Part shown: piece after piece, positions 7,891 to 15,805 of the stretch
Position numbering within the stretch: the stretch's first letter is position 1
Layout: every line of letters begins with the position of its first letter
Assembly: GCA_946222995.1 (NCBI GenBank)
Contig: CAMIOS010000004.1
Span: 1-64,000, forward strand
Direction: 5' to 3'
Source of the DNA: an uncultured Enhydrobacter sp.
GTDB taxonomy: Bacteria; Pseudomonadota; Gammaproteobacteria; Pseudomonadales; Moraxellaceae
Length of the DNA stretch: 64,000 bases
Program-made: the position numbers and the translations under genes
The notes under the pieces: generated by a model
Told to the model about the DNA's origin: nothing
The model's database searches: none
Seen by the model: the letters and a program-made list of their open reading frames with translations, nothing else

Positions 7891-9358
7891 ATCTTGGTAA
7901 AATTAATGCATGATTCACCTTTGCCATACCTACCGGAAACCGCCGCTGTTTGGCAAGTTTTTTAGCAAGCTTATTGATATCTTTGACATCAAGCGTGTGC
8001 CAAATGGGGCGTTTTTTTGCCGATGGGTCGAGAAATTTGGCTTGGATTAATGCGGTTATCACCCCATCTGCCACATCCAGCGCCGAGTTGGCTTTGACAT
8101 TTTCGGCAATGGCGTAACGTTGATGTTCAAACACTTGCAAATCCGCCACACGGGTTGAGATATCAGCGCTTGGTACTTGCTGACCGCCAAATAATGCCTT
8201 ATCAATCGGGGTAGCGTTGCCAAAGTTAGGAATAAATTCCGCCACATAATCAATGGCGTTTTGCGTGCGTTTGACAAGCGTAGGCGTATCCCAACCGTTT
8301 TCAATATAGCTGATATACTGTGGATTCATTGGCGGCTGTGAGCTATTGTCGCTGCTGTGGGTTAAGCCATCTTTAAATAGCGTGATAGCCTCGGTCATGC
8401 CATGTAATTGAAAAATGCCATCGGGATACGGGGTAAATTGTGCCATGCCTTGTGGTGTGCCACGCTCACCATGAAAAATGATTTCGGGCAGTTGCCCCTT
8501 GTAGGCAGTTTTGCTCGTCCATTGACTCAAGTACGATGCCTTAAACTCAACCATGCGCTCAACTTTTACCCCCACTTGATCATCGATAATACCCGTTCTA
8601 AAACCACAGGCATTGACCACAAAATCGGCAGTTAAATGTTGGGTTTGCCCTTGGTCATTGCAAAAGGTGAGTTGCCAATCGTGAGTCTTGTTATTTTGCG
8701 CTAGCTCATTGATAGCGGTGTTTAAATGAATATGCGCATTTGGCAAGCGATCAAGCTGTAAAAAGGCAGACGCCGACAGCCGAAAAATATTCCAACCGTA
8801 TTCTTGCACTGCGTAAATAGGCATCTGTAATTTGTCTAAATCAACCAATTGAGTAACAGGGATTAGCCATTCTTCGGTGTCTGAAGGCATTGCCTTGGGT
8901 TCACAGCCAGATAATTGTTCTAAATCGGCTTTATCAAATACTTGATAATAGTGATCCGCTTGTCCTAATACTTCGTTTGTTTTATCAGCTTTGATCAATT
9001 CACGATAATATTCGGTGAGTACTTTGAGACGAGAAAGTAGATCTTGTGCGCTGCCTTTATCTCGCTTTGGTACAGCAAACACAGTGGGTCGTACGTCAAT
9101 ACTGTCGGGGTAGAGCTTGGCGATATCAATACATTGTCGCATCAGTGTTTTACAATCATCGGTATTGATTTCGCGGTACAAGTTCCCGCCTGCATGAAGA
9201 TGACACATCGGTGGCGAGTTGATGAGACTGGCGTTTTTTTCAAAGAGATGCACGTTTACGCCCGCCATGGCAAGTCGAATCGCAATGGTCGAGCCTGCAA
9301 CGCCGCCGCCAATAATGGCGACAGTGGTAGGGTTTTTGTGCTTAGTTTTTTTAGTCAT
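7889..9358 (-). CDS. FAD-dependent oxidoreductase (DAO-type), function unknown
   Basis: A 489-residue flavoprotein. The dinucleotide-binding fold is clear at the N-terminus (VAIIGGGVAGSTIAIRLA, then an acidic end of strand two in VHLFEKNAS). A second motif, NACGFRTGIIDD, resembles the FAD-contacting region of D-amino-acid-oxidase-like enzymes. The stretch PMCHLHAGGNLYREI is distinctive. I do not recognise the substrate. It stands apart from neighbours, 76 bases downstream of xerD on the same strand, and shares a terminator region with the convergent LOG-family gene. Confidence 0.8.
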   Translation of the reverse strand: MTKKTKHKNPTTVAIIGGGVAGSTIAIRLAMAGVNVHLFEKNASLINSPPMCHLHAGGNLYREINTDDCKTLMRQCIDIAKLYPDSIDVRPTVFAVPKRDKGSAQDLLSRLKVLTEYYRELIKADKTNEVLGQADHYYQVFDKADLEQLSGCEPKAMPSDTEEWLIPVTQLVDLDKLQMPIYAVQEYGWNIFRLSASAFLQLDRLPNAHIHLNTAINELAQNNKTHDWQLTFCNDQGQTQHLTADFVVNACGFRTGIIDDQVGVKVERMVEFKASYLSQWTSKTAYKGQLPEIIFHGERGTPQGMAQFTPYPDGIFQLHGMTEAITLFKDGLTHSSDNSSQPPMNPQYISYIENGWDTPTLVKRTQNAIDYVAEFIPNFGNATPIDKALFGGQQVPSADISTRVADLQVFEHQRYAIAENVKANSALDVADGVITALIQAKFLDPSAKKRPIWHTLDVKDINKLAKKLAKQRRFPVGMAKVNHALILPR

Positions 9359-9434
9359 GGCTTAAGATTGTCAAATGAGGGGGTGGTTTTTTGTGATCTA
9401 AAAATTTTCATTAAACTTAATTATTTATAAAAGC

Positions 9435-10379
9435 TTACGCCCTTGGGTGATGTTTGGCATGCAGCTCTTGTAAGCGAGTGGTCGCCACATGGGTATAAAT
9501 CTGCGTGGTTGACAGGTCACTATGACCCAAGAGCATCTGCACGCTTCGCAAATCTGCCCCATGATTGAGCAGATGGGTGGCAAACGCATGGCGTAGCGTG
9601 TGTGGTGAAATCTCGGTTTCGATGCCTGCCTGCACCGCGTAACGCTTAATTGCATACCAAAAATTCTGGCGGGTCATATAACCGCCTTGTTGGGTCAAAA
9701 ATACCGCAGGGCATGGGCTTGTTCGTCCGTTTTTTTGTATTGCCAGTTGTGGGCGGGCGATTGTTAGATAATCGCTTAACACATCCATCGCTACTTCACC
9801 AAGTGGGACAAGGCGAACTTTGTCACCTTTGCCCATGATTTGTAGCCAACCTGCGTTCAAGTTGATTTCATTCATCGACAAATTCATCAACTCCGACACC
9901 CGCAGTCCGCATGCATACAGCACTTCAAGCATGGCTTGGTCACGCATGCCAAGTGCGGTGCCTGTATCGGGACTGGCAAGCAAGGCTTCGACATCGGCTT
10001 CGGACAAATCTTTTGGCAAACTACGTCCGATTTTTGGGGTTTTAATATGCTCACAAGGGTTGTCTTCTCGCCAGCCTGCGTTGATTTGCCACAAAAAAAA
10101 CTGCTTTAGGGAAGATAACGCCCGTGCTTGACTGCGAGCGTTTTTGCCTTGCTCATACAGCTTGCCTAAACAGGCTAACACATCCTCGGCTTGCCACTGC
10201 GTCAACGCCTTGAGATTGGTAGTTTCGCACAAGAGTAAATCCCGCAAATAGGCGTTACGGGTATTGGTCGATAAGCCACGAGCAAGCAAGTCTTGGCGAA
10301 ATTGTTGCAGATAAATCGGCTCATCGATGACGGTTAATGCTTTGGGCTGGCGGGGTTTTTTGGCAGCAGTTTGCGACAT
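9435..10379 (-). CDS. xerD: Site-specific tyrosine recombinase XerD
   Basis: A 314-residue recombinase that, with XerC, resolves chromosome dimers at dif. The N-terminal SAM-like domain includes RALSSLKQFFLWQ. The catalytic domain has RDQAMLEVLYACGLRVSEL (first Arg), SPHTLRHAFATHLLNHGAD (His and Arg), LGHSDLSTTQIYTHV (His and Tyr nucleophile). The LPKDLSE motif and the HHPRA end are XerD-specific as opposed to XerC. A basic tail of about 15 residues precedes the core. It starts immediately after the tusA stop codon, so the two are translationally linked. Confidence 0.95.
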   Translation of the reverse strand: MSQTAAKKPRQPKALTVIDEPIYLQQFRQDLLARGLSTNTRNAYLRDLLLCETTNLKALTQWQAEDVLACLGKLYEQGKNARSQARALSSLKQFFLWQINAGWREDNPCEHIKTPKIGRSLPKDLSEADVEALLASPDTGTALGMRDQAMLEVLYACGLRVSELMNLSMNEINLNAGWLQIMGKGDKVRLVPLGEVAMDVLSDYLTIARPQLAIQKNGRTSPCPAVFLTQQGGYMTRQNFWYAIKRYAVQAGIETEISPHTLRHAFATHLLNHGADLRSVQMLLGHSDLSTTQIYTHVATTRLQELHAKHHPRA

Positions 10380-10661
10380 TTAGGCTTTTTTCTTTATCCA
10401 ATAATCATACACATTGGCATATGGGTCGGGATTTTGTATATTATTTGGATTTATGGTATGTTTTTCATTGATTAATGTATGTCCAAGATGACGACAAAAA
10501 TTGGGAATATCGCGCGTGGTCGCTGGGTCGTTGGCAGTCACATGAATGACGTCGCCCGCTGCGGCTTTGCGAATAGTTTTATGAAGGAGCATGATCGGCT
10601 CGGGGCAAATCAGTCCGAGGGTATTGAGTTCATGTTGAGCGGTTAGCGTTTCGTATGTCAT
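10380..10661 (-). CDS. tusA: Sulfur carrier protein TusA
   Basis: A 93-residue TusA/SirA-family protein that relays persulfide sulfur, for example to tRNA 2-thiouridine synthesis. The family motif LGLICPEPIMLLHKTIRK contains the active Cys in CPEP, and the second half has GDVIHVTANDPATTRDIPNF. It lies between a membrane protein gene and xerD, abutting xerD without a gap and two bases from the gene before it. Confidence 0.93.
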   Translation of the reverse strand: MTYETLTAQHELNTLGLICPEPIMLLHKTIRKAAAGDVIHVTANDPATTRDIPNFCRHLGHTLINEKHTINPNNIQNPDPYANVYDYWIKKKA

Positions 10662-10663
10662 AC

Positions 10664-11089
10664 TTACTCATTATTGTCGTTGTGATGGTCAATAAAGTTA
10701 AAAAACCGTGTTAAATTGGCTCTAAACATAAATGCCACGCCTATCCACGCCGCCAATGCCACATAACTACTCATGGCAAATAAACCAAAACCCATGCCAA
10801 TGCACAAGGCAAGCATACTTGGTTGGCTCAAACGATAGCGATACAAAATAAACGCCACATAGCATGACAGCGGAATAGACAAGCCCACCAAGCCATATGG
10901 TAACCAATGAAACAACGTATAAATCAGTTGGCTGTCGTGAAATTGTGATAGGCTTTTGAGTGTGCCAAAAATCAAAAAACTGATAATTGCTAGATAAATC
11001 AAATAAATACTCAATTTATTCAGCGTTTTGGCTTGGCGGATAAGACGAATAATAATCGGGTTAAAGCCTTGGTGAAGGGTAGATGTCAT
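10664..11089 (-). CDS. Small membrane protein of unknown function
   Basis: A 141-residue protein with three to four hydrophobic helices (for example LSIYLIYLAIISFLIFGTL, YGLVGLSIPLSCYVAFILY and ALCIGMGFGLFAMSSYVALA) and an Asn/Asp/His-rich tail. I do not recognise a family. The start at 11089 overlaps the ruvX stop in an ATGA, which supports both the start and co-translation. Its place between ruvX and tusA suggests only shared expression. Confidence 0.75.
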   Translation of the reverse strand: MTSTLHQGFNPIIIRLIRQAKTLNKLSIYLIYLAIISFLIFGTLKSLSQFHDSQLIYTLFHWLPYGLVGLSIPLSCYVAFILYRYRLSQPSMLALCIGMGFGLFAMSSYVALAAWIGVAFMFRANLTRFFNFIDHHNDNNE

Positions 11090-11589
11090 TGCGGATTTTC
11101 CCGTAACCAACTACCGAGCATGATTGCCGATGCAATACTATCAATCGGTTCTTGCTCGCTTTTAATTAATCCATATTCCCATGCCAAGTTTTTGGCTTCT
11201 CGGCTACTTAAACGTTCATCCGCCATGACAATAGGGCAACGGATTTTCGCCATTTCAAGTTGGTGATTAAGCCGTCTAGCAAATTTTTTGGTACGGTTGC
11301 CTAGCTCAGATTGTGTACCATCCATATTCAATGGTAAGCCGATCACAATTTTTGACACCTGCCATTGGGTGATCAGTTTGATGAGTTCATCCCAATTGGG
11401 TATACCATTATCCATTTTAAATTGCATCAGCGGTTGGGCGGTTTGGGTCAAGGTATTACCGAGCGAAATGCCCATTTTACTAATACCAAAATCCAGTCCC
11501 ATGATTGTTTCAATAGCGGTTTCTATCGATGTTTCTTCGATTGATGTTTCTTCGATTTTATGCGCATTATTTTTGGCCGAATCAAGCAT
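11086..11589 (-). CDS. ruvX: Holliday junction resolvase-like RuvX (YqgF)
   Basis: RNase H-fold protein of the YqgF family, implicated in 16S rRNA 5'-end maturation and in recombination. Conserved acidic positions lie in IMGLDFGISKMGISLG, ADERLSSREAKNLAW and DSIASAIMLGSWL; VIGLPLNMDGTQSELG is also typical. From the ATG at 11589 the protein has 167 residues, about 30 more than the family core, with a Glu/Thr-rich leader containing a tandem IEETS repeat. An internal ATG at 11502 (MGLDFG) would give a normal 138 residues. The longer start overlaps yqgE by 8 bases. Which start is used cannot be told by eye. Confidence 0.9.
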   Translation of the reverse strand: MLDSAKNNAHKIEETSIEETSIETAIETIMGLDFGISKMGISLGNTLTQTAQPLMQFKMDNGIPNWDELIKLITQWQVSKIVIGLPLNMDGTQSELGNRTKKFARRLNHQLEMAKIRCPIVMADERLSSREAKNLAWEYGLIKSEQEPIDSIASAIMLGSWLRENPQ

Positions 11590-12154
11590 GACCAATATCC
11601 GTACTGAGGCGATCAAAATCGATGCCGATACTATCACTCGCGATTTGCCAACGCTGTGCATAATCGACTTCAAACAACAAACTCATCGTCGCAGGTAGCA
11701 AAAACCAATCACCGTTTTCCAGTTCCTGCTCAAGCTGCCCTTTGCCCCAACTGGCATGTCCAAGACACAGTTCAAAATGCTCAACCCCTTGCCCCGAAGC
11801 GATACTGTGCAGAATATCCTTGCTGGTGGTGATACACACATTCTCGGTAATGGCAAAAGAAGAAACCCAATCAGGCTGTCCTGTGTGGAGTACAAAGCCG
11901 ACTTCAGGGTTCATCGGACCGCCATCGAGGGGGTGTTTTTTGTGCAAATCCGATGTGGTAATATTGATGTCAAGCTCTTCAAACAATTTAGCGACATTGC
12001 TGTGATAAATGGGCTTATTGAGTACCAAACCGAGTACGCCTTGTTTGTCATGGCGGCACAAATAAACAAGCGAGTGCTGAAAAATCCCGCCGTCAATATT
12101 GGGCGTGGCGATTAAAAAGTGATTGGTAAAGTTAAAGTTGTGGATTTTGGGCAT
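11582..12154 (-). CDS. UPF0301/AlgH family protein YqgE
   Basis: A 190-residue protein of the YqgE/AlgH family with the expected opening NHFLIATPNIDGGIFQHSLV and VLGLVLNKPI, then GGPMNPEVGFVLH and LGHASWGKGQLEQELENGDW. The molecular function is not known; in Pseudomonas a member was linked to alginate expression. The usual neighbour ruvX follows directly with an 8-base overlap, and recN precedes it by about 20 bases. Confidence 0.93.
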   Translation of the reverse strand: MPKIHNFNFTNHFLIATPNIDGGIFQHSLVYLCRHDKQGVLGLVLNKPIYHSNVAKLFEELDINITTSDLHKKHPLDGGPMNPEVGFVLHTGQPDWVSSFAITENVCITTSKDILHSIASGQGVEHFELCLGHASWGKGQLEQELENGDWFLLPATMSLLFEVDYAQRWQIASDSIGIDFDRLSTDIGHA

Positions 12155-12175
12155 TGTAATTTGGTTTCTCTTTGA

Positions 12176-13879
12176 TCAGTTTTTAACATGGGCAAGTAAG
12201 CTTTTGGCATGCTCAAGCGTGGTTTCGGTGATTTGGATACCCCCCGACATTCTGGCAAGCTCTTGCACTTGCTCTTCGTTTTGTAACGGCCTGATATGCG
12301 ACTCAGCTTTGTTTTGTTGGGTTTTATACACCAAAATATGTTGATGCGCTTGTGAAGCGACTTGGGCTTGGTGAGTGATGGCGATAATCTGCTGCTCAGC
12401 GCCCAATTCTCGTAACAACTCACCGACCACTTGCGCGGTACCGCCACTAATGCCAACATCCACTTCATCAAACACCAAAAGTTGTTTGGTTGAAGTCGGT
12501 GTATCGTGAGAGGTTTGACGGCATTGCCCTTGGGCATCAATCACCTGCATCACCAAAGCCAAACGGGATAGCTCACCGCCCGAGGCGATTTTGTGAATGG
12601 GTTGTAACGGCATGCCGACGTTGGCACTAAACAACAATTCAATCTGTGATATGCCCATCGCTTGTGGTTTTTCAAGTGGGATAAAGGTAAATTCGGCTTG
12701 TACATTGGGTAAAGCCAGTAATTTAAGCCGATCGACCAAGGTTTGAGCTAATATTTTGGCGTGTTGTTGTCGTTCTTTATCAAGCTGTTTTGCTTGCTCA
12801 AGGTATGCTTGATAAGCCGATTCAATTTGTTCCGCCATCGCTTCGGGTGATATGACCGCATTGAGCGCATCAAGCTCGTTTTGCCATGCTTTGGCATCAT
12901 TGAGCAAATCTTGCGGCGTGGTTTGGTATTTGCGGGCAAGGCGATGAAAGGTCAATAGCTGCTCATCAAGTTTTGCTAAACGCTCTGGGTCAAGGCTTTG
13001 GTTTTCGGCATAGTCGGTCAAGGTACTAGATACTTCGCTGACTAACGTTTGGGCTTGATAAAGCTGTTCGACACAGTCAGCATAGGTTTGGCTGATGCTC
13101 ACTTGGGCTTCACACAGTTTAATCGCTTTGGCAAGTAAGGTTGCTACATCGGGCTCATCGCTATCATTGCTCAGTAACCCGACACTCAAAGCCGCCCGTT
13201 GCATAAGGTTTTCAAGGTTGGATAATTCATCATATTCCGCTTCAAGCTCAGCATAGTTAATATTAGCAATTGGTGCAATATCTTCTAATTGGTTGGTTAA
13301 CAACAAAATTTGTTGTTGACGCAATTTTTCGTCACGGGCTAGGCTGTCAGCTTGCTGTTTAAGGGTTTCGTAGTCGTGAAACGCGTTTTTAACATGATCT
13401 GCCAGACTGTTGAGTCCTGTGGCACTGTCAAGCCATTCTACCACAAATTGGGGTCGTAACAGGCTATGTTGGGCATGTTGGCTGTGGATATTGACGAGTA
13501 ACCCGCCCAAAGTTTTTAGCTCATTTAGGCTAATAGGCGAGCCGTTCAGCCAGGCTTTACTACGAACATTGCCGTTTTGTTCACTTAATTGCCGGCGTAT
13601 CAAAATCACATTGTCATCAGCATTATAATTTTGTTGGGCAAGCCATGCCTTTGCCTGTGGTAAGCCAGAGATATCAAATTCGGCGTACACTTCTGCCGAT
13701 GGTTTGCCATGCCGAATCAGTCCGCCATCGGTACGCCCGCCCACGCACAAGGTTAACGCATCTAATAGCAACGACTTGCCCGCACCTGTTTCGCCCGTGA
13801 TAACATTAAAGCCTGCATCAAGCATTAGCTCGGCGTGTTCGACCAGCGCCAAATTCTGCAAAGTTAATTGTATGAGCAT
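12176..13879 (-). CDS. recN: DNA repair protein RecN
   Basis: A 567-residue SMC-like ATPase used in double-strand break repair. It begins MLIQLTLQNLALVEHAEL, with Walker A GETGAGKSLLLDAL at residues 29-42. The middle is coiled-coil. The C-terminal half carries the ABC signature IASGGELSRLALVMQV and Walker B LLVFDEVDVGISGG, followed by IAITHQAQVASQAH. Length is normal. It is the first gene of the minus-strand run that continues through yqgE, ruvX, tusA and xerD; no clear LexA-type SOS box was found upstream. Confidence 0.96.
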   Translation of the reverse strand: MLIQLTLQNLALVEHAELMLDAGFNVITGETGAGKSLLLDALTLCVGGRTDGGLIRHGKPSAEVYAEFDISGLPQAKAWLAQQNYNADDNVILIRRQLSEQNGNVRSKAWLNGSPISLNELKTLGGLLVNIHSQHAQHSLLRPQFVVEWLDSATGLNSLADHVKNAFHDYETLKQQADSLARDEKLRQQQILLLTNQLEDIAPIANINYAELEAEYDELSNLENLMQRAALSVGLLSNDSDEPDVATLLAKAIKLCEAQVSISQTYADCVEQLYQAQTLVSEVSSTLTDYAENQSLDPERLAKLDEQLLTFHRLARKYQTTPQDLLNDAKAWQNELDALNAVISPEAMAEQIESAYQAYLEQAKQLDKERQQHAKILAQTLVDRLKLLALPNVQAEFTFIPLEKPQAMGISQIELLFSANVGMPLQPIHKIASGGELSRLALVMQVIDAQGQCRQTSHDTPTSTKQLLVFDEVDVGISGGTAQVVGELLRELGAEQQIIAITHQAQVASQAHQHILVYKTQQNKAESHIRPLQNEEQVQELARMSGGIQITETTLEHAKSLLAHVKN

Positions 13880-14105
13880 ACCTATCCTGTGAGTTTAAAC
13901 AGACTTTTGCCATGATTAACGATTCATCAATAGCAAGCAATGGCTTGATAAAATCCCTAAAAAACGACGTGGTGATCCAAACATTGATGTTTAGACGACC
14001 GCAGCCAACAAAAAAGCTAGACAAGCGAGTCAAATTAAGTAAGAATTTAACCCAATATTGCACCAGTTAAGCCATAAAACAATAGCATAATTAGACAAAA
14101 TGGTA

Positions 14106-14131
14106 AATTAAGCAAACAGATTTGTTTAATT
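14106..14131. repeat. Palindrome in the recN-ppnP spacer
   Basis: AATTAAGCAAA and TTTGTTTAATT flank a 4-base CAGA centre; the arms match at 10 of 11 positions and the odd one would form a G-U pair in RNA. It could be a protein-binding site or a small hairpin; no T-run follows. Confidence 0.5.
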
Positions 14132-14301
14132 AAAGATAAATTAGATTGTATGCGATGTTATCAAAGTAGCTTGCGCGAGTCATAACATATCTACCAAAAT
14201 CACCAAGACAAAGCGAAGTTTTTAACCACATAGCAGGATAAAAAAATGTAACAGCAAAGGCGTTTGTCATAAAAAAATGTTTCTGTTATGTTAATATACG
14301 G

Positions 14302-14331
14302 TTGACTTATCAAGCTATGCTCATTTAATTT
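14302..14331 (+). promoter_or_regulatory. Candidate promoter upstream of ppnP
   Basis: TTGACT (14302-14307), 18-base spacer, TAATTT (14326-14331). The -35 box is good and the -10 moderate. If used, it gives a leader of about 150 bases that contains the inverted repeat at 14436-14458. Confidence 0.35.
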
Positions 14332-14435
14332 ACCTATTTTGCCTGACTATTTATATCTAGGTCTCTTGGTTCTAGCGCTATGATTTATAGCTAAGTATAA
14401 TAGTTCGGGTTTAATAGTCTAGGGGCAGCAATACT

Positions 14436-14458
14436 TGATAATTTCGGTAGAATTATCA
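14436..14458 (+). promoter_or_regulatory. Perfect inverted repeat before ppnP
   Basis: TGATAATT and AATTATCA separated by TCGGTAG. The right arm ends 28 bases before the ppnP ATG and upstream of its AAAGGA ribosome binding site. The size and symmetry suit a repressor operator or a leader hairpin; nothing identifies the binding protein. Confidence 0.5.
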
Positions 14459-14486
14459 CAGACTTCTTTGATAAAAGGACGGTATC

Positions 14487-14825
14487 ATGACTTCAAATAC
14501 GCGTTTTGACCATGTATCTGTAGAAAAAATTGCCAATATGTACTATGAAGGACGTACCTTTAGCCGCACAGTGTGGTTTGAAGATGGGCGCAAAAAAATG
14601 CTTGGTATCGTGTTACCCATTGATAGCGAGGTGCCAGTATACGAGTTTAAAACCGAATCTTCTGAACGTATCGAAATCTTGGCAGGTGAGTGTGAAGTGC
14701 GTCTAGCGAGTGAAACTGAATTTACCTATTATCGGGCAGGTCAAGCCTTTGTGGTCGAAGGTCACAGCCATTATGAGATGAAAAACGAAGAAATCGTACA
14801 ATATATCTGTCATCTTGAGGGTTAA
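14487..14825 (+). CDS. ppnP: Pyrimidine/purine nucleoside phosphorylase PpnP
   Basis: A 112-residue single-cupin protein of the UPF0345/DUF1255 (YaiE) family; the E. coli member phosphorolyses several nucleosides. Typical stretches are NMYYEGRTFSRTVWFEDGR, KKMLGIVLPIDSEVPVYEF and the cupin strands ERIEILAGECEVRL and GQAFVVEGHSHYEM. Length is that of the family plus about 15 N-terminal residues. An AAAGGACGG ribosome binding site precedes the ATG. Monocistronic. Confidence 0.92.
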   Translation: MTSNTRFDHVSVEKIANMYYEGRTFSRTVWFEDGRKKMLGIVLPIDSEVPVYEFKTESSERIEILAGECEVRLASETEFTYYRAGQAFVVEGHSHYEMKNEEIVQYICHLEG

Positions 14826-14881
14826 TCGCCGGTTATTTTGCTATCAATTGTCTGATGGGTATAGCTATTTTGCCTTTAAAA

Positions 14882-14932
14882 TTTAGCAACGTTTAGATCG
14901 GTATTAAAAAATCCATCTAAAGCGTTGTTAAA
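14882..14932. repeat. Long imperfect hairpin between ppnP and rlmB
   Basis: TTTAGCAACGTTTAGAT (14882-14898) pairs with ATCTAAAGCGTTGTTAAA (14915-14932) over 17 base pairs, with one G-U and one bulged G, around a 16-base loop. No T-run follows on the plus strand, so it is not a standard terminator. It sits 57 bases after ppnP and 101 before rlmB. Confidence 0.65.
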
Positions 14933-15033
14933 ACCAACTAACTTATAAAATAATGGCTAGCCGTTACTAACCACCTTAATTTATTTGCTGTTTTAGCATA
15001 TAATACAATGACTTGAAAAAATTAAGGAATAGT

Positions 15034-15804
15034 ATGGCAAAACCTGCCTATTTTTATGGTATTCACGCAATCCATGCCATTTTAGCGCATCGGGGTATTG
15101 ATGGACTTGCCTTGTTCATCCAAGAGGGTAAAGAAGATAAAGCCGATAAATCAATCGAACGCATCAAAGCCCTTGCCAAAGACTATGGTATCTCGATTCA
15201 ATCTGCTGCCAAAGACAAACTGACCAAACTTGCCGAAAGCCCCCAGCATCAAGGTGTGGTGCTACAAGCTCGTCCCGCTAATTTACAAGATGAAGCCGAT
15301 TTAAAACACCTTATTCAAACTCACCAAAATCAACAAAAACCGATTTTATTGTTAGTCCTTGACCAAATCACCGACCCAAACAACCTCGGCGCATGTATTC
15401 GTACAGCAGTAGCCATGGGCGTAACCGCGGTGATTATCCCCAAAAATAACAGCTCAACCGTTACCCCTGCCGTTGCCAAAGTCGCTGTCGGCGCCGTTGA
15501 AGTTATGCCGTTTATCCAAGTGACCAATTTGGCTCGTACGCTAACTGACATCAAAAAACAAGGCGTATTTGTGTTTGGTACCGCCCTTGATAGCACAGCA
15601 AAAGCGGTGCAAGATTGCGATTTGACAGGCGATGTGGCAATCGTGATGGGCTCAGAGGGGGATGGCATACGCCGCTTGACTGCTGACACTTGTGACGCGT
15701 TGATGTATATTCCGATGGTCGGGGCAATTGAAAGTCTCAATGTCAGCGTGGCAACAGGAATGGTACTGTATGAAGCCTGTCGTCAACGCGCTAAGCGAAG
15801 TTAA
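15034..15804 (+). CDS. rlmB: 23S rRNA (guanosine-2'-O)-methyltransferase RlmB
   Basis: A 256-residue SPOUT-class enzyme that methylates G2251 of 23S rRNA in E. coli. It has the substrate-binding N-domain (YFYGIHAIHAILAH) and the knotted catalytic domain with motif 1 DPNNLGACIRTA, motif 2 VMGSEGDGI and motif 3 PMVGAIESLNVSVATGM. The ATG at 15034 has an AAGGA box; an upstream TTG at 15013 is unlikely. The next gene begins one base after its stop. Confidence 0.95.
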   Translation: MAKPAYFYGIHAIHAILAHRGIDGLALFIQEGKEDKADKSIERIKALAKDYGISIQSAAKDKLTKLAESPQHQGVVLQARPANLQDEADLKHLIQTHQNQQKPILLLVLDQITDPNNLGACIRTAVAMGVTAVIIPKNNSSTVTPAVAKVAVGAVEVMPFIQVTNLARTLTDIKKQGVFVFGTALDSTAKAVQDCDLTGDVAIVMGSEGDGIRRLTADTCDALMYIPMVGAIESLNVSVATGMVLYEACRQRAKRS

Positions 15805-15805
15805 T

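Larger units (their letters stand above)
13880..14486. other. Long divergent intergenic region recN / ppnP
   Basis: 607 bases without a convincing gene, the longest gap between two intact genes in the window. It contains an 11-bp near-perfect palindrome (14106-14131), a candidate promoter (14302-14331) and a perfect 8-bp inverted repeat (14436-14458) just before ppnP. An 81-codon minus-strand frame (13818-14063) overlaps recN out of frame and looks accidental. Confidence 0.6.

Noticed and set aside
12112..12540. A 142-codon minus-strand frame overlapping the end of recN
   Set aside because: Lies wholly in another frame of recN and yqgE, both clear genes; the translation is basic and without recognisable motifs.
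13818..14063. An 81-codon minus-strand frame overlapping the start of recN
   Set aside because: Shares its 3' part with the recN start in a different frame and has no recognisable motif.
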